Part shown: piece after piece, positions 48,060 to 57,600 of the stretch
How positions within the stretch are numbered: the first letter of the stretch is position 1
Layout: each line of letters begins with the position of its first letter
Assembly: GCF_009664085.1 (NCBI RefSeq)
Contig: NZ_CP039268.1
Span: forward strand, 1,225,501 to 1,289,500
Length of the DNA stretch: 64,000 nt
Reading direction: 5' to 3'
DNA from: Thermochromatium tepidum ATCC 43061
Lineage (GTDB): Bacteria > Pseudomonadota > Gammaproteobacteria > Chromatiales > Chromatiaceae
The notes under the pieces: generated by a model
The model's input: the letters and a program-made list of their open reading frames with translations, nothing else
Databases searched by the model: none
Told to the model about the DNA's origin: nothing
Made by a program: the position numbers and the translations under genes

Positions 48060-48554
48060 CTAGGCCGCGCGATCGGCAGCCTCCAGGGCGGCCTGGATGC
48101 CCGACTGGATCCAGTTGCCCAGTTCGCCCTCCAAGATCTGGACCTGCTCGAAGCGGGCGAGTGGGGCCAAGAAGGGGCGATTGACATGGAGCTCCAGTGC
48201 ATCGGGGAGGGGTTCGGCCATCCAGGGCATGATCTCGAGCATCTGCTCGATGGCCTGGATCACCGCCTGCGGCTCGCCGAGCTCGGAGTGGATGCGGATC
48301 AAGGCCAGACTGGTGCCGATATGGCGGTCGCCTCTGGCGGCCAGGGACTGAAACCCCTCGCGACTGAGCGCGAGCCAGCGTTGACGCTCCTCATCCGTCA
48401 GGTCCTGGTCCTGTGTGGCCAGATAGGCGTCGAGTGCCTGCTCATAGTCGTTCCAATAGACATCGCGCTCGCGATCGGCGATCTGCCAGCCGATCAGCAG
48501 CGGTTGGGCATAAGGGTAGGCAGCCAGTTGGGTCGGCCAGCGGCGTTGGGTCAT
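48060..48554 (-). CDS. Hypothetical helical protein next to glycosyltransferases
   Basis: 164 residues from ATG at 48554. RRWPTQLAAYPYAQPLLIGW, WNDYEQALDAYLATQDQDL and GDRHIGTSLALIRIHSELGE look helical and TPR-like; the protein is acidic at the end of each helix and soluble. No family recognised. It is the last gene of the OGT unit, 50 bp after the first glycosyltransferase, and is followed by the fliC promoter region. Confidence 0.6.
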   Translation of the reverse strand: MTQRRWPTQLAAYPYAQPLLIGWQIADRERDVYWNDYEQALDAYLATQDQDLTDEERQRWLALSREGFQSLAARGDRHIGTSLALIRIHSELGEPQAVIQAIEQMLEIMPWMAEPLPDALELHVNRPFLAPLARFEQVQILEGELGNWIQSGIQAALEAADRAA

Positions 48555-48604
48555 GGCAAGGGCCCTCGCTTTCAGAGACGGCAGGGATTTAGGTTCCGCA
48601 ATCC

Positions 48605-50605
48605 TCACTGCTCGCCTCCCAAAATACAAGGGCGCGGCCTTTGTGCCTCGCACCACTGACGCCACATTTGTCGATAGGCCTGTTCGACGCGCCGGGCAAA
48701 GCCGACCTCGTCGCGCCAGGGGCTGGCCTCGAACTCGGGGCGCAAGTTGGCGCGGATGGTGGCCAGTCGTTCGAGGTCGCCGGCCAAGGCCACGGCCTTG
48801 TCGATGTATTCGGACTCCGATTGGGCAATCCATTCGGGGTGTCCTAGGCCGCAGAGGATGGAGCTGCCGATGCGACCGACGCTGGGACGCGCGGCCAGGG
48901 TGATGAAGGGCACGCCCAGATAGAGTGACTCGACCAGGGTGGTGCCCGAGTTGTGCGGAAAGCAATCCAGTCCGATGTCGATGCGGCGCAATACGTCCCA
49001 GGGTGGGCTGTGATAGCCGATCTCCAGACGTCCGCGTTCGATGCCGTGCGCGGCGAAACGCTCGGCCAGCCGTGCCTGTTCGGCCTCATGGGCAAAGGAT
49101 TTGCTGTCGACGACGAGGCGTGCCCCGGGGAGTCTTTTTAGGATCTCGGACCAGACGCCGATCACGCGCGGATTGATGCGGATGCCGCGGGTCAGGGTGC
49201 CAAAGGTGACCTGACCATCCCGCCGCGCCGGCAGCGGCCCGACCTCACCCATGCCGGGGTGGGGGCGATAGGCGAGGGCGGGCGGATCCAGCCGCCAGGG
49301 CCGTTCGGCAAACAGATGATCGGCGTCTGGGGGCACCATGACCGGATCGGTGAGGAAATAATCGATCGCGCTCAGTCCGGTGGTATAGCCATAGCCCATC
49401 CAGGAGACCGACACCGGGGCCGGGCGGCGGGCAAAGACGCCCAGGCGATTGCCGGCGGTGTGTCCGGCCAGATCGACCAGGATATCGATGCCATCGGCAC
49501 GGATGCGCTCGGCCAATTCGTCATCGCTCAGTCGCGACGTCGGTACCCAGCGATCGACCAGGCGACGATAACGCAGGGTCTGTGTATCTGAACCAATGCG
49601 TTGAGCGTAAGCCGTGAGTTCAAATTGATTGCGATCATGATTTTCCAGTAGCGGCTCTAAAAAATAACCAATCGAATGGAATCCAAAGTCGGGCGAGACA
49701 TAGCCAATACGCAGGCGTCGCTCGGGGTCAGGGGTATTGGTGGGCGGGCGCCAGCGTGCGCGATACGGCTCACCAAAACGCCGATCGAACTCCTGATAGA
49801 CGCTGAAGATCTGTTCTGCCGGCAGATCCGGATGATAGTTCAGGGTAAAGAGGATCTTGCTATAGATGGCGGCATCATCGGGCTTGAGCGTCAGGGCCTG
49901 ATGATAGGTCTCGATGGCCTCATCGAGACGCCCGAGGTGCTGCAATGCATTGGCGAGATTGGACAGGATCTCTGGATGTCCGGGTTGGAGCCGAGCCGCA
50001 CGCCCTTGGCAGGCGAATGCCTCGTCTAGCTCACCGAGACCCAGGAGCAAGTTGCCGAGATTGGTGAGCGCCTCGGGCTGGTTGGGGTCGATGGCGAGGG
50101 CGCGTCGATAATAGTCCAGTGCCTCCTGGGTATACCCCAGGTCGCGCAGCAGTGCCCCCAGGTTGTTGAGGGATTTGAGATGCGTTGGATCGATGGCCAG
50201 GGCATGTTTATAGTAGAAGCGCGCCTCCTCAAGGCGCCCCAGGCGCTGGAGTAACTTGGCCAGATTGTAGAATGCGGCCACAAAACCGGGCGCCTGACGG
50301 GCGGCCCGGGCATAGAAGACCCCGGCCTCCTCCCATCGCCCTTGCCCCTCGAGGGCGGCACCGAGCGCATTCAGGGATTCGGCATCCTCGGGTGCCCGCA
50401 TCAGGGCGGTCTTCAGGCTGTAGATGGCCTCCTGATGGCGCCCGCGCTTGGCCAAAACCGCCCCGAGCAGCTTCCAGCCGAAGGCGTCCTGGGGGTCATG
50501 CTGGGTCCAGAGACGCGCCTTGACCTCGGCCTCGGCATAACGGCCCTGCTCAAATAGGGCCAGCAGGGTATCGGCGTCTACCTTAGGGGTCTCGCGGTGC
50601 GTCAT
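48605..50605 (-). CDS. TPR-OGT (GT41/SPINDLY-type) glycosyltransferase, copy 1
   Basis: 666 residues from the ATG at 50605 (ATG 50608 is also possible; GGAG upstream). Residues about 10-265 are about seven TPR units (for example LLGAVLAKRGRHQEAIYSLK, LNNLGALLRDLGYTQEALDY). The C-terminal half is the O-linked N-acetylglucosamine transferase type: RLRIGYVSPDFGFHSIGYFL, DILVDLAGHTAGNRLGVFA, VSWMGYGYTTGLSAIDYFL and FPHNSGTTLVESLYLGVPFI. It transfers a sugar from a nucleotide donor to protein Ser/Thr. Bases 48649-49739 are identical, as far as I can see, to the same part of copy 2. Confidence 0.88.
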   Translation of the reverse strand: MTHRETPKVDADTLLALFEQGRYAEAEVKARLWTQHDPQDAFGWKLLGAVLAKRGRHQEAIYSLKTALMRAPEDAESLNALGAALEGQGRWEEAGVFYARAARQAPGFVAAFYNLAKLLQRLGRLEEARFYYKHALAIDPTHLKSLNNLGALLRDLGYTQEALDYYRRALAIDPNQPEALTNLGNLLLGLGELDEAFACQGRAARLQPGHPEILSNLANALQHLGRLDEAIETYHQALTLKPDDAAIYSKILFTLNYHPDLPAEQIFSVYQEFDRRFGEPYRARWRPPTNTPDPERRLRIGYVSPDFGFHSIGYFLEPLLENHDRNQFELTAYAQRIGSDTQTLRYRRLVDRWVPTSRLSDDELAERIRADGIDILVDLAGHTAGNRLGVFARRPAPVSVSWMGYGYTTGLSAIDYFLTDPVMVPPDADHLFAERPWRLDPPALAYRPHPGMGEVGPLPARRDGQVTFGTLTRGIRINPRVIGVWSEILKRLPGARLVVDSKSFAHEAEQARLAERFAAHGIERGRLEIGYHSPPWDVLRRIDIGLDCFPHNSGTTLVESLYLGVPFITLAARPSVGRIGSSILCGLGHPEWIAQSESEYIDKAVALAGDLERLATIRANLRPEFEASPWRDEVGFARRVEQAYRQMWRQWCEAQRPRPCILGGEQ
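48649..49739 (-). repeat. 1091-bp direct repeat, copy A (with 50655-51745)
   Basis: Aligning this stretch with the one 2006 bp downstream shows no difference in the lines I compared, and the encoded residues agree throughout. It covers almost the entire glycosyltransferase domain of copy 1. Past 49739 the two diverge but remain related in protein sequence. Confidence 0.9.
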
Positions 50606-50625
50606 CATCGAGTCTCCAGCGCCCG

Positions 50626-52503
50626 TCACGCCTTATTATTATTCGGTGCCGTTGCGCACCACTGACGCCACATTTGTCGATAGGCCTGTTCGACGCGCCG
50701 GGCAAAGCCGACCTCGTCGCGCCAGGGGCTGGCCTCGAACTCGGGGCGCAAGTTGGCGCGGATGGTGGCCAGTCGTTCGAGGTCGCCGGCCAAGGCCACG
50801 GCCTTGTCGATGTATTCGGACTCCGATTGGGCAATCCATTCGGGGTGTCCTAGGCCGCAGAGGATGGAGCTGCCGATGCGACCGACGCTGGGACGCGCGG
50901 CCAGGGTGATGAAGGGCACGCCCAGATAGAGTGACTCGACCAGGGTGGTGCCCGAGTTGTGCGGAAAGCAATCCAGTCCGATGTCGATGCGGCGCAATAC
51001 GTCCCAGGGTGGGCTGTGATAGCCGATCTCCAGACGTCCGCGTTCGATGCCGTGCGCGGCGAAACGCTCGGCCAGCCGTGCCTGTTCGGCCTCATGGGCA
51101 AAGGATTTGCTGTCGACGACGAGGCGTGCCCCGGGGAGTCTTTTTAGGATCTCGGACCAGACGCCGATCACGCGCGGATTGATGCGGATGCCGCGGGTCA
51201 GGGTGCCAAAGGTGACCTGACCATCCCGCCGCGCCGGCAGCGGCCCGACCTCACCCATGCCGGGGTGGGGGCGATAGGCGAGGGCGGGCGGATCCAGCCG
51301 CCAGGGCCGTTCGGCAAACAGATGATCGGCGTCTGGGGGCACCATGACCGGATCGGTGAGGAAATAATCGATCGCGCTCAGTCCGGTGGTATAGCCATAG
51401 CCCATCCAGGAGACCGACACCGGGGCCGGGCGGCGGGCAAAGACGCCCAGGCGATTGCCGGCGGTGTGTCCGGCCAGATCGACCAGGATATCGATGCCAT
51501 CGGCACGGATGCGCTCGGCCAATTCGTCATCGCTCAGTCGCGACGTCGGTACCCAGCGATCGACCAGGCGACGATAACGCAGGGTCTGTGTATCTGAACC
51601 AATGCGTTGAGCGTAAGCCGTGAGTTCAAATTGATTGCGATCATGATTTTCCAGTAGCGGCTCTAAAAAATAACCAATCGAATGGAATCCAAAGTCGGGC
51701 GAGACATAGCCAATACGCAGGCGTCGCTCGGGGTCAGGGGTATTGATGAAAGGGCGCCAGGTAACGCGATATGGTTGACTAAATCGGCGATCAAACTCTT
51801 GATAAAAAGTAAAGATGTCTTCTGCAGGGCGGTCTGGATGATAATTGAGTGCAAATAATAGATTAGAAAAATAGCTAACTGATTTTGGATCGAGAGCCAC
51901 GGCTTTTTCGTATGCCTTTATCGCTTCGTCAATTTCTCCAAGATCTTGTAATGAAAGCCCTAGATTATTATAAGCCTCAGCCGATCTTGGATTTAATTCT
52001 ATGGCCTTACGATTAAAATTGACTGATTCGATCAGTCGCCCAAATTTTCCAACCAAGCCACCTAGATTATAATAGATCTCTGGTTGTTTTGGATTGAGAT
52101 CCAAGGCACGCTCAAGACAAACAAGCGCCTCTTCATGACGATCATAATCCATCAAGCACAAACCTTTTCCATTGAGGGCAGGTGAATGATCTGGATCGAT
52201 TTCTAGCGAGCGATCATAGCATTCAAGCGCCTCTTTGATACGCCCCTGTTGACGTAATGCATTACCCAGTGTGCTTATGGATTCTGGGTCTTTATTGTTA
52301 ATCGTAATCGACTTGAGCAAATTGTGTTCGGCCTCTTTGTAGCGACCGAGATAAAAATATATGACACCGATAAGCTTCCAGCCAAATGGATCCTGAGGGT
52401 AAAGATCGATGAAGCGACGAGCAGCTGATTCGGCTTCAGCATATTTTTGACTTGCCAGAAGCCGCATGATGGTCGTCTTTCGAAATTTGACTAGTGAATT
52501 CAT
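50626..52503 (-). CDS. TPR-OGT glycosyltransferase, copy 2, with AT-rich TPR half
   Basis: 625 residues. The catalytic half (from about residue 255) matches copy 1 residue for residue; the last ten or so differ (CATAPNNNKA versus CEAQRPRPC). The TPR half (LGNALRQQGRIKEALECYDR, YYNLGGLVGKFGRLIESVNF) is a different but related set. Its DNA is visibly more AT-rich than all neighbours (codons such as TTA, AAT, ATA). The join between the two halves is the end of the repeat at 51745. The two are paralogues whose catalytic halves have been homogenised. Start ATG at 52503. Confidence 0.87.
   Translation of the reverse strand: MNSLVKFRKTTIMRLLASQKYAEAESAARRFIDLYPQDPFGWKLIGVIYFYLGRYKEAEHNLLKSITINNKDPESISTLGNALRQQGRIKEALECYDRSLEIDPDHSPALNGKGLCLMDYDRHEEALVCLERALDLNPKQPEIYYNLGGLVGKFGRLIESVNFNRKAIELNPRSAEAYNNLGLSLQDLGEIDEAIKAYEKAVALDPKSVSYFSNLLFALNYHPDRPAEDIFTFYQEFDRRFSQPYRVTWRPFINTPDPERRLRIGYVSPDFGFHSIGYFLEPLLENHDRNQFELTAYAQRIGSDTQTLRYRRLVDRWVPTSRLSDDELAERIRADGIDILVDLAGHTAGNRLGVFARRPAPVSVSWMGYGYTTGLSAIDYFLTDPVMVPPDADHLFAERPWRLDPPALAYRPHPGMGEVGPLPARRDGQVTFGTLTRGIRINPRVIGVWSEILKRLPGARLVVDSKSFAHEAEQARLAERFAAHGIERGRLEIGYHSPPWDVLRRIDIGLDCFPHNSGTTLVESLYLGVPFITLAARPSVGRIGSSILCGLGHPEWIAQSESEYIDKAVALAGDLERLATIRANLRPEFEASPWRDEVGFARRVEQAYRQMWRQWCATAPNNNKA
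50655..51745 (-). repeat. 1091-bp direct repeat, copy B (with 48649-49739)
   Basis: Second copy, same orientation, offset 2006 bp. It carries the catalytic domain of copy 2. The boundary at 51745 falls within NTPDPERRL, and DNA beyond it turns AT-rich abruptly. Confidence 0.9.
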
Positions 52504-52561
52504 AAGATTCCAGGTATCGCCAATTCTGAAAATTAGTAATGAGGATCGGCTTCAATCGAGG

Positions 52562-53617
52562 TTACGACAGAATCGCCTGATAGTCGCGGATCTGGTCACG
52601 GCTGACTACCTGCATATCGGCGCCCGCGCGCCAGGCGCGATGCCAAGCGAGCGTGCGCTCCAGGGCCTGGGCCAGGTTCCAGCGCGGACGCCAACCGAGC
52701 CGGATGCGTGCCTGGGTGCTGTCAAGATCGAGGCGCACCGACTCGCGCGGCCCCGGATCCGGATCGATCTGCCAATGCCCCTGAGTGCATTCGCATAGCC
52801 GGTGCACGACCTGTTCCACCGTCCAGGCATCACCCGGATCCGGGCCGAAGTTCCAGGCGGTCGCCATCTCGCGCTCCTGGGCGTGGAGACGCTCGGCCAG
52901 ACTCAGATAGCCGGCGAGGGGTTCGAGCACATGTTGCCAGGGGCGGATCGCCTGGGGTGAACGCAGCCGCACGGCCTCACCCGCATCCAGTGCCCGCAGC
53001 ACATCCGGGATCAGCCGATCCCGCGCCCAGTCTCCGCCGCCGATGACATTGCCGGCGCGCACACTGGCGATCTGAACGCCAGAGTCAGCGAGAAAGGCAC
53101 TCCGATACGCCTGGGTCACCAGCTCGGCGGCAGCCTTGCTGCTAGAGTAGGGGTCATGGCCGCCGAGCGGATCGTTTTCGCGATAGGGCCAGACCCATTC
53201 GCGGTTGTCATAGCATTTGTCGGTCGTTACCACGATCGCGGCGCGCACGCTCGGGCAGAGACGCACCGCCTCCAAAAGATGTACCGTCCCCATGACATTG
53301 ATGGCATAGGTCGCGACTGGGTCGGCATAACCAGCGCGCACCAGGGGTTGGGCGGCGAGATGGAGGACGATCTCGGGTTCAACGTCCAGCATGGCCCGCC
53401 CCAGGGCCTGCAGGTCGCGCACATCGCCCCTGACATCCCCCGACAGACATTCAGAGAGATGCGCGACTGTGAACAGATTGGGCGTGGTCGGCGGTTCGAG
53501 TGCATAGCCGTAGACCTCGGCCCCGAGTTCACTGAGCCACAGCGTCAGCCAGCCGCCCTTGAAGCCGGTATGTCCGGTGATGAAGACCCGACGTCGGCGC
53601 CAGAACCCTGGGGTCAT
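52562..53617 (-). CDS. rfbG: CDP-glucose 4,6-dehydratase
   Basis: 351 residues from ATG at 53617, overlapping the rfbF stop. Extended SDR making CDP-4-keto-6-deoxyglucose. NAD motif FITGHTGFKGGWLTLWL, blocks LHLAAQPLVRAGYADPV and IVVTTDKCYDNREWVWPY, catalytic YxxxK in HDPYSSSKAAAELV and VIGGGDWARDRLIPD are RfbG signatures. The next enzymes in the usual CDP-deoxyhexose path (such as rfbH) are not in the window. 58 bp upstream of copy 2 OGT. Confidence 0.94.
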   Translation of the reverse strand: MTPGFWRRRRVFITGHTGFKGGWLTLWLSELGAEVYGYALEPPTTPNLFTVAHLSECLSGDVRGDVRDLQALGRAMLDVEPEIVLHLAAQPLVRAGYADPVATYAINVMGTVHLLEAVRLCPSVRAAIVVTTDKCYDNREWVWPYRENDPLGGHDPYSSSKAAAELVTQAYRSAFLADSGVQIASVRAGNVIGGGDWARDRLIPDVLRALDAGEAVRLRSPQAIRPWQHVLEPLAGYLSLAERLHAQEREMATAWNFGPDPGDAWTVEQVVHRLCECTQGHWQIDPDPGPRESVRLDLDSTQARIRLGWRPRWNLAQALERTLAWHRAWRAGADMQVVSRDQIRDYQAILS

Positions 53618-54405
53618 GTCCAGCACTTCCAGGGCGCGCGGCCCGAGGCCCATAGGGATTCGAGATAGTTCTTGTCGCGCAGGGTATCCATGGCCTGCCA
53701 GAAGCCCTGGTGCTCGAAGGCCATGAGCTGCCCTTGGGCACTGAGCTTGGGCAGGGTGTCGATCTCCCAGCTGGTTCGGTCATTGTCGATGAGATCGATA
53801 CAGTGTGGCGAGAGCACGAAGAAACCACCATTGATCAGCCCCTCACCGCCGCGTGGCTTTTCGATGAAGCCAGTAACCTTGGTCCCTTGGCGCTCGATGG
53901 CGCCATAGCGACCCGGTGCAGGCACGGCGGTGATGGTGGCCCAGCGTCGGTGAGAGCGGTGAAAGGCGATGAGCGCCCGGATATCGACATCGCTCAGCCC
54001 GTCGCCATAGGTGAAGCAGAACGCCTCCTGATCGCGCAGATAGGGGGCGACCCGCTTCAGACGCCCGCCGGTCTGGGTCTCGGCGCCGGTATCGATCAGC
54101 GTCACCCGCCAGGGCTCGGCCTGATGTTGATGGACCTCGAGCCGATTGGTGGCCAGATCGATGGTGACGTCTGACATGTGCAGGAAATAATTGGCGAAGT
54201 ACTCCTTGATCATATAGCCCTTGTAGCCACAGCAGACGATGAAATCGGTCACGCCATGATGGGCATAGAGCTTCATGATGTGCCACAGGATCGGCATCCC
54301 ACCGATCTCGATCATGGGCTTGGGCCGTAGGTGTGACTCCTCAGAGATGCGGGTGCCCAGCCCGCCGGCGAGGATGACCGCCTTCATGGAGGTGGTGTTC
54401 GGCAT
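53614..54405 (-). CDS. rfbF: Glucose-1-phosphate cytidylyltransferase
   Basis: 263 residues from the ATG at 54405; ATG at 54387 (MKAVILAGG) is the more usual family start. Nucleotidyltransferase that makes CDP-glucose from CTP. Motifs ILAGGLGTRISEESHLRPKP, MIEIGGMPILWHIMKLYAHH, FCFTYGDGLSDVDI and FEHQGFWQAMDTLRDKNYLE match RfbF. First gene of a minus-strand unit with rfbG and the OGT genes. Confidence 0.94.
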   Translation of the reverse strand: MPNTTSMKAVILAGGLGTRISEESHLRPKPMIEIGGMPILWHIMKLYAHHGVTDFIVCCGYKGYMIKEYFANYFLHMSDVTIDLATNRLEVHQHQAEPWRVTLIDTGAETQTGGRLKRVAPYLRDQEAFCFTYGDGLSDVDIRALIAFHRSHRRWATITAVPAPGRYGAIERQGTKVTGFIEKPRGGEGLINGGFFVLSPHCIDLIDNDRTSWEIDTLPKLSAQGQLMAFEHQGFWQAMDTLRDKNYLESLWASGRAPWKCWT

Positions 54406-54663
54406 GTATTCGTGTATGCCTCGATCGCAGTTAAGACGGGGGTTGCCTGATGATCGCGGATCCGCTTCCAGGCGACAACCTGCCTCTCGGCCCCCGCGCA
54501 CCAGGCCCGATGTCGGTATCCTCGTCGGCTGGAGACAATCATGTCGATTGTTGTGGAGTGCGATATGCCGGCTGCTCGTCCTCGCCGCCTGGCCGCGTCG
54601 CCTCGTGCTATGCTCGTATCCGAATCAGGGCGCGCTTCGACTCAAATCCAACGAGGTCCAGGT

Positions 54664-57600
54664 ATGTCAGGCTCGAGTCTCGGATGGTTTGTTGTTTGGA
54701 TATCACTCCTGCTCGCGCTGTCGCCGCTGATCCCCGCCGAGTCACAGACCTTCCAGTCTGCCGGATCCGAAACCCGCTCGGGTGAGGCACAGCCGGGGAT
54801 CGCGATCCCCGAGGCGCTCGCCCCCTGGGTGCCCTGGGTGCTTGAACAGGGGCCGAACGGTCGCGATCGACGTGCCTGTCCGCTCGATGCGCGCGGTGTG
54901 AACCGGCTCTGCGCCTGGCCGGGCCTGTTGCAGCTCGAACTGGACACCGGGGATGGTCGCTTCGAGCAGGTCTGGGAGCTTAGGGCCGCCGACTGGATCG
55001 CACTGCCGGGTGACGTCGATCTCTGGCCGCAGGATGTGCGCGCTGATGACGTGCCACTGCCGGTTGTGGCGCGCGACGGGCGTCCAGCAGTCCAGCTACC
55101 CGCCGGACGACATCGTCTGACCGGACGCTTCCAGTGGCGCGAGCGTCCCGAATCCCTGCCGCTGCCCCCTGAGACTGGACTCCTGACCCTGGCGCTCGAT
55201 GGACGTGCCCCAATCGCGCCGCGCCTGGACCGGGACGCTCGGCTCTGGTTGCGCGATCCCGGCCAGGCGCGCGCCGAGGGGGAGGGCGACCGTCTGCAGC
55301 TCCAGGTCTATCGGCGTCTCGATGACGATCTGCCACTGCGCGTCCTGACCCGTCTCGAACTGGAGGTGTCCGGGCGCGCACGCGAGATCCAACTCGGCCC
55401 GGTCCTGCTCCCTGAAGGCATCCCATCGAATATCGTAAGCCCTCTGCCGACTCGCCTGGGGCCGGACGGGACACTGCGCGTCCAGGTGCGTCCCGGACGC
55501 TGGGTACTCGAGGTCGCAAGTTACCATCCGGGCCATGTGACCCAGGTGGTGCGACCTCAGGATCTCGCCGCACCCTGGCCCGAGCGCGAGGTCTGGGCCT
55601 TCGCCGTCCAACCCGAACGCCGCCGGGTCGATCTCTCCGGGCTAGAACGGCTGGATCCGAGCCAGACCGGGCTTCCGGGCGATTGGGCGCGGCTACCGGT
55701 CTATGCGGCTGGCCCAGGTGCGGTGCTCACATTCACCGAGCAGGGACGTGGCGACACGGACCCCGGACCGGATCGACTGCGGCTTACGCGCGAGCTCTGG
55801 CTCGACTTCGACGGACAGGGCTATAGCGCGCGCGATCGTCTTGACGGCGATCTGACCCGAAGCTGGCGGCTGGAGGCCGCGCCCGGTCTTGCCCTGGGTC
55901 AGGTACGGGTCGATGACGAACCTGTGCTCATCACCCGACTCGACGCCGATTCACTACCTGGTGTCGAGGTGCGGCGCGGGCGTCTGGATCTGGTCGCCGA
56001 CAGTCGGCTCGACGCCAGGTCCAACTGGGTACCGGCCTCGGGTTGGTCGCTGGTGCTCGACGGCGCGACCAGCCGGCTGCATCTGCCGCCAGGCTGGGAT
56101 CTGCTCGCCGTCTCCGGGGTCGACAATCGTCCCGACACCTGGCTGACCCGCTGGACGCTGCTCGATCTGTTCCTGGTGCTGATCCTGACGCTCGGTGTCG
56201 GGCGTCTGTGGGGGCCGGGCTGGGGGGCGATCGCCTTGGTGACGCTCGTCCTCATCTGGCAAGAACCCGGTGCACCGCATCTGGTGTGGCTGCATCTGCT
56301 GGCCGCCGCCGCCCTGGTGCGTCTCTTGCCCGCTCAAGGCGAATCGCGGGGGCTCGCACGCTGGCGGACCTTCGTGCTCTGGTATCGGCGGCTGGCGGTG
56401 CTCGCACTCTTGGCGATCGGCTTACCCTTCCTGGTCTCCGAGGTCCGCGGCGGACTCTATCCGCAGCTCACCCAGCCGTATCAGCGTTCAACCGACAAAG
56501 TGGCGGGCGCCCAGGCCCCGGCGCCGACCTTCACGTTCGAGAACATGCTGACGGAGGAGTCGGTGAACCTGGCGCGTCGTGAAGACAAGATCGACGCCCG
56601 CTCAGCGCTGATGCCTTCGGCCGCGCCACCGCTGCCTCTGGAACGGCTCGATCCCAAGGCGCTGGTCCAGACCGGGCCTGGCGTCCCGGACTGGCAGTGG
56701 CGTGCGGTCGAGTTGAGCTGGACCGGACCCGTTGGACCGAGCGATGGTGCACGACTCTGGTGGCTGACGCCGGGCTGGCGTCTGGTGCTCGTACTCATCA
56801 CCGGACTGCTGCTAGTCGCTCTGGGACTGCGCCTGTCGGACCTGAATCTCTCGGGGATGGATCTGAAAGGACACTGGCGGGCCAGGGTTCGCGCCGGTGC
56901 TCCGCTGGCGCTGTGGGTACCGGCCTTGATGCTTGGGGTAGCCCTGACCCCAGGCCCGACCCTGGCCGCCGACTTCCCGAGTCCGGCCCTCCTGGACGAA
57001 CTGCGCACGCGCCTGCTCGCACCGCCCGAGTGTCTGCCCGAGTGTCTGACGCTCTCCAACCTCGACCTGCGTGCCGAGCCGGAGCGGCTAACCCTGGACC
57101 TGACCCTAGAGGCGGCGACGGCGATGGCCGCCGCGATCCTGGATGCCCGCTCGGGCTGGTCGCCGACTGGGGTGATGCTCAATGGCGTGGCGCTAGAGTG
57201 GCTGCGCCGCGACGAGGATGGACGCCTGCTGATCCCGCTCGAACCGGGCCGGCATCGGTTGCAGTTGGTGGGCAGGCTTGGGCCCGAGACCCGGATCGAT
57301 CTCGCCCTGGCGCTCGATCCGCGCCGGGTCGAGGTCGTCTCTGCCGATGGTTGGCAGATCGAAGGGATCCGGACCCATGGCCGGCCTGGGCGCCAGATCC
57401 AACTGATCCGTCTGGCAAGCGCCGATGGCGGGGGACCGCTGAGACAGGATACCCTGCCGCCGTTGCTTTTGATCGAGCGCCGGCTCAAATTCGGGCTCAA
57501 CTGGCGGGTCGAGACCTCGGTGCGCCGGCTCTCGGCGCCCGAGTTTCCGGCGCTGGTGCCTGTACCCCTGCTTCCGGGCGAATCGGTCCAGACCCCGGGG

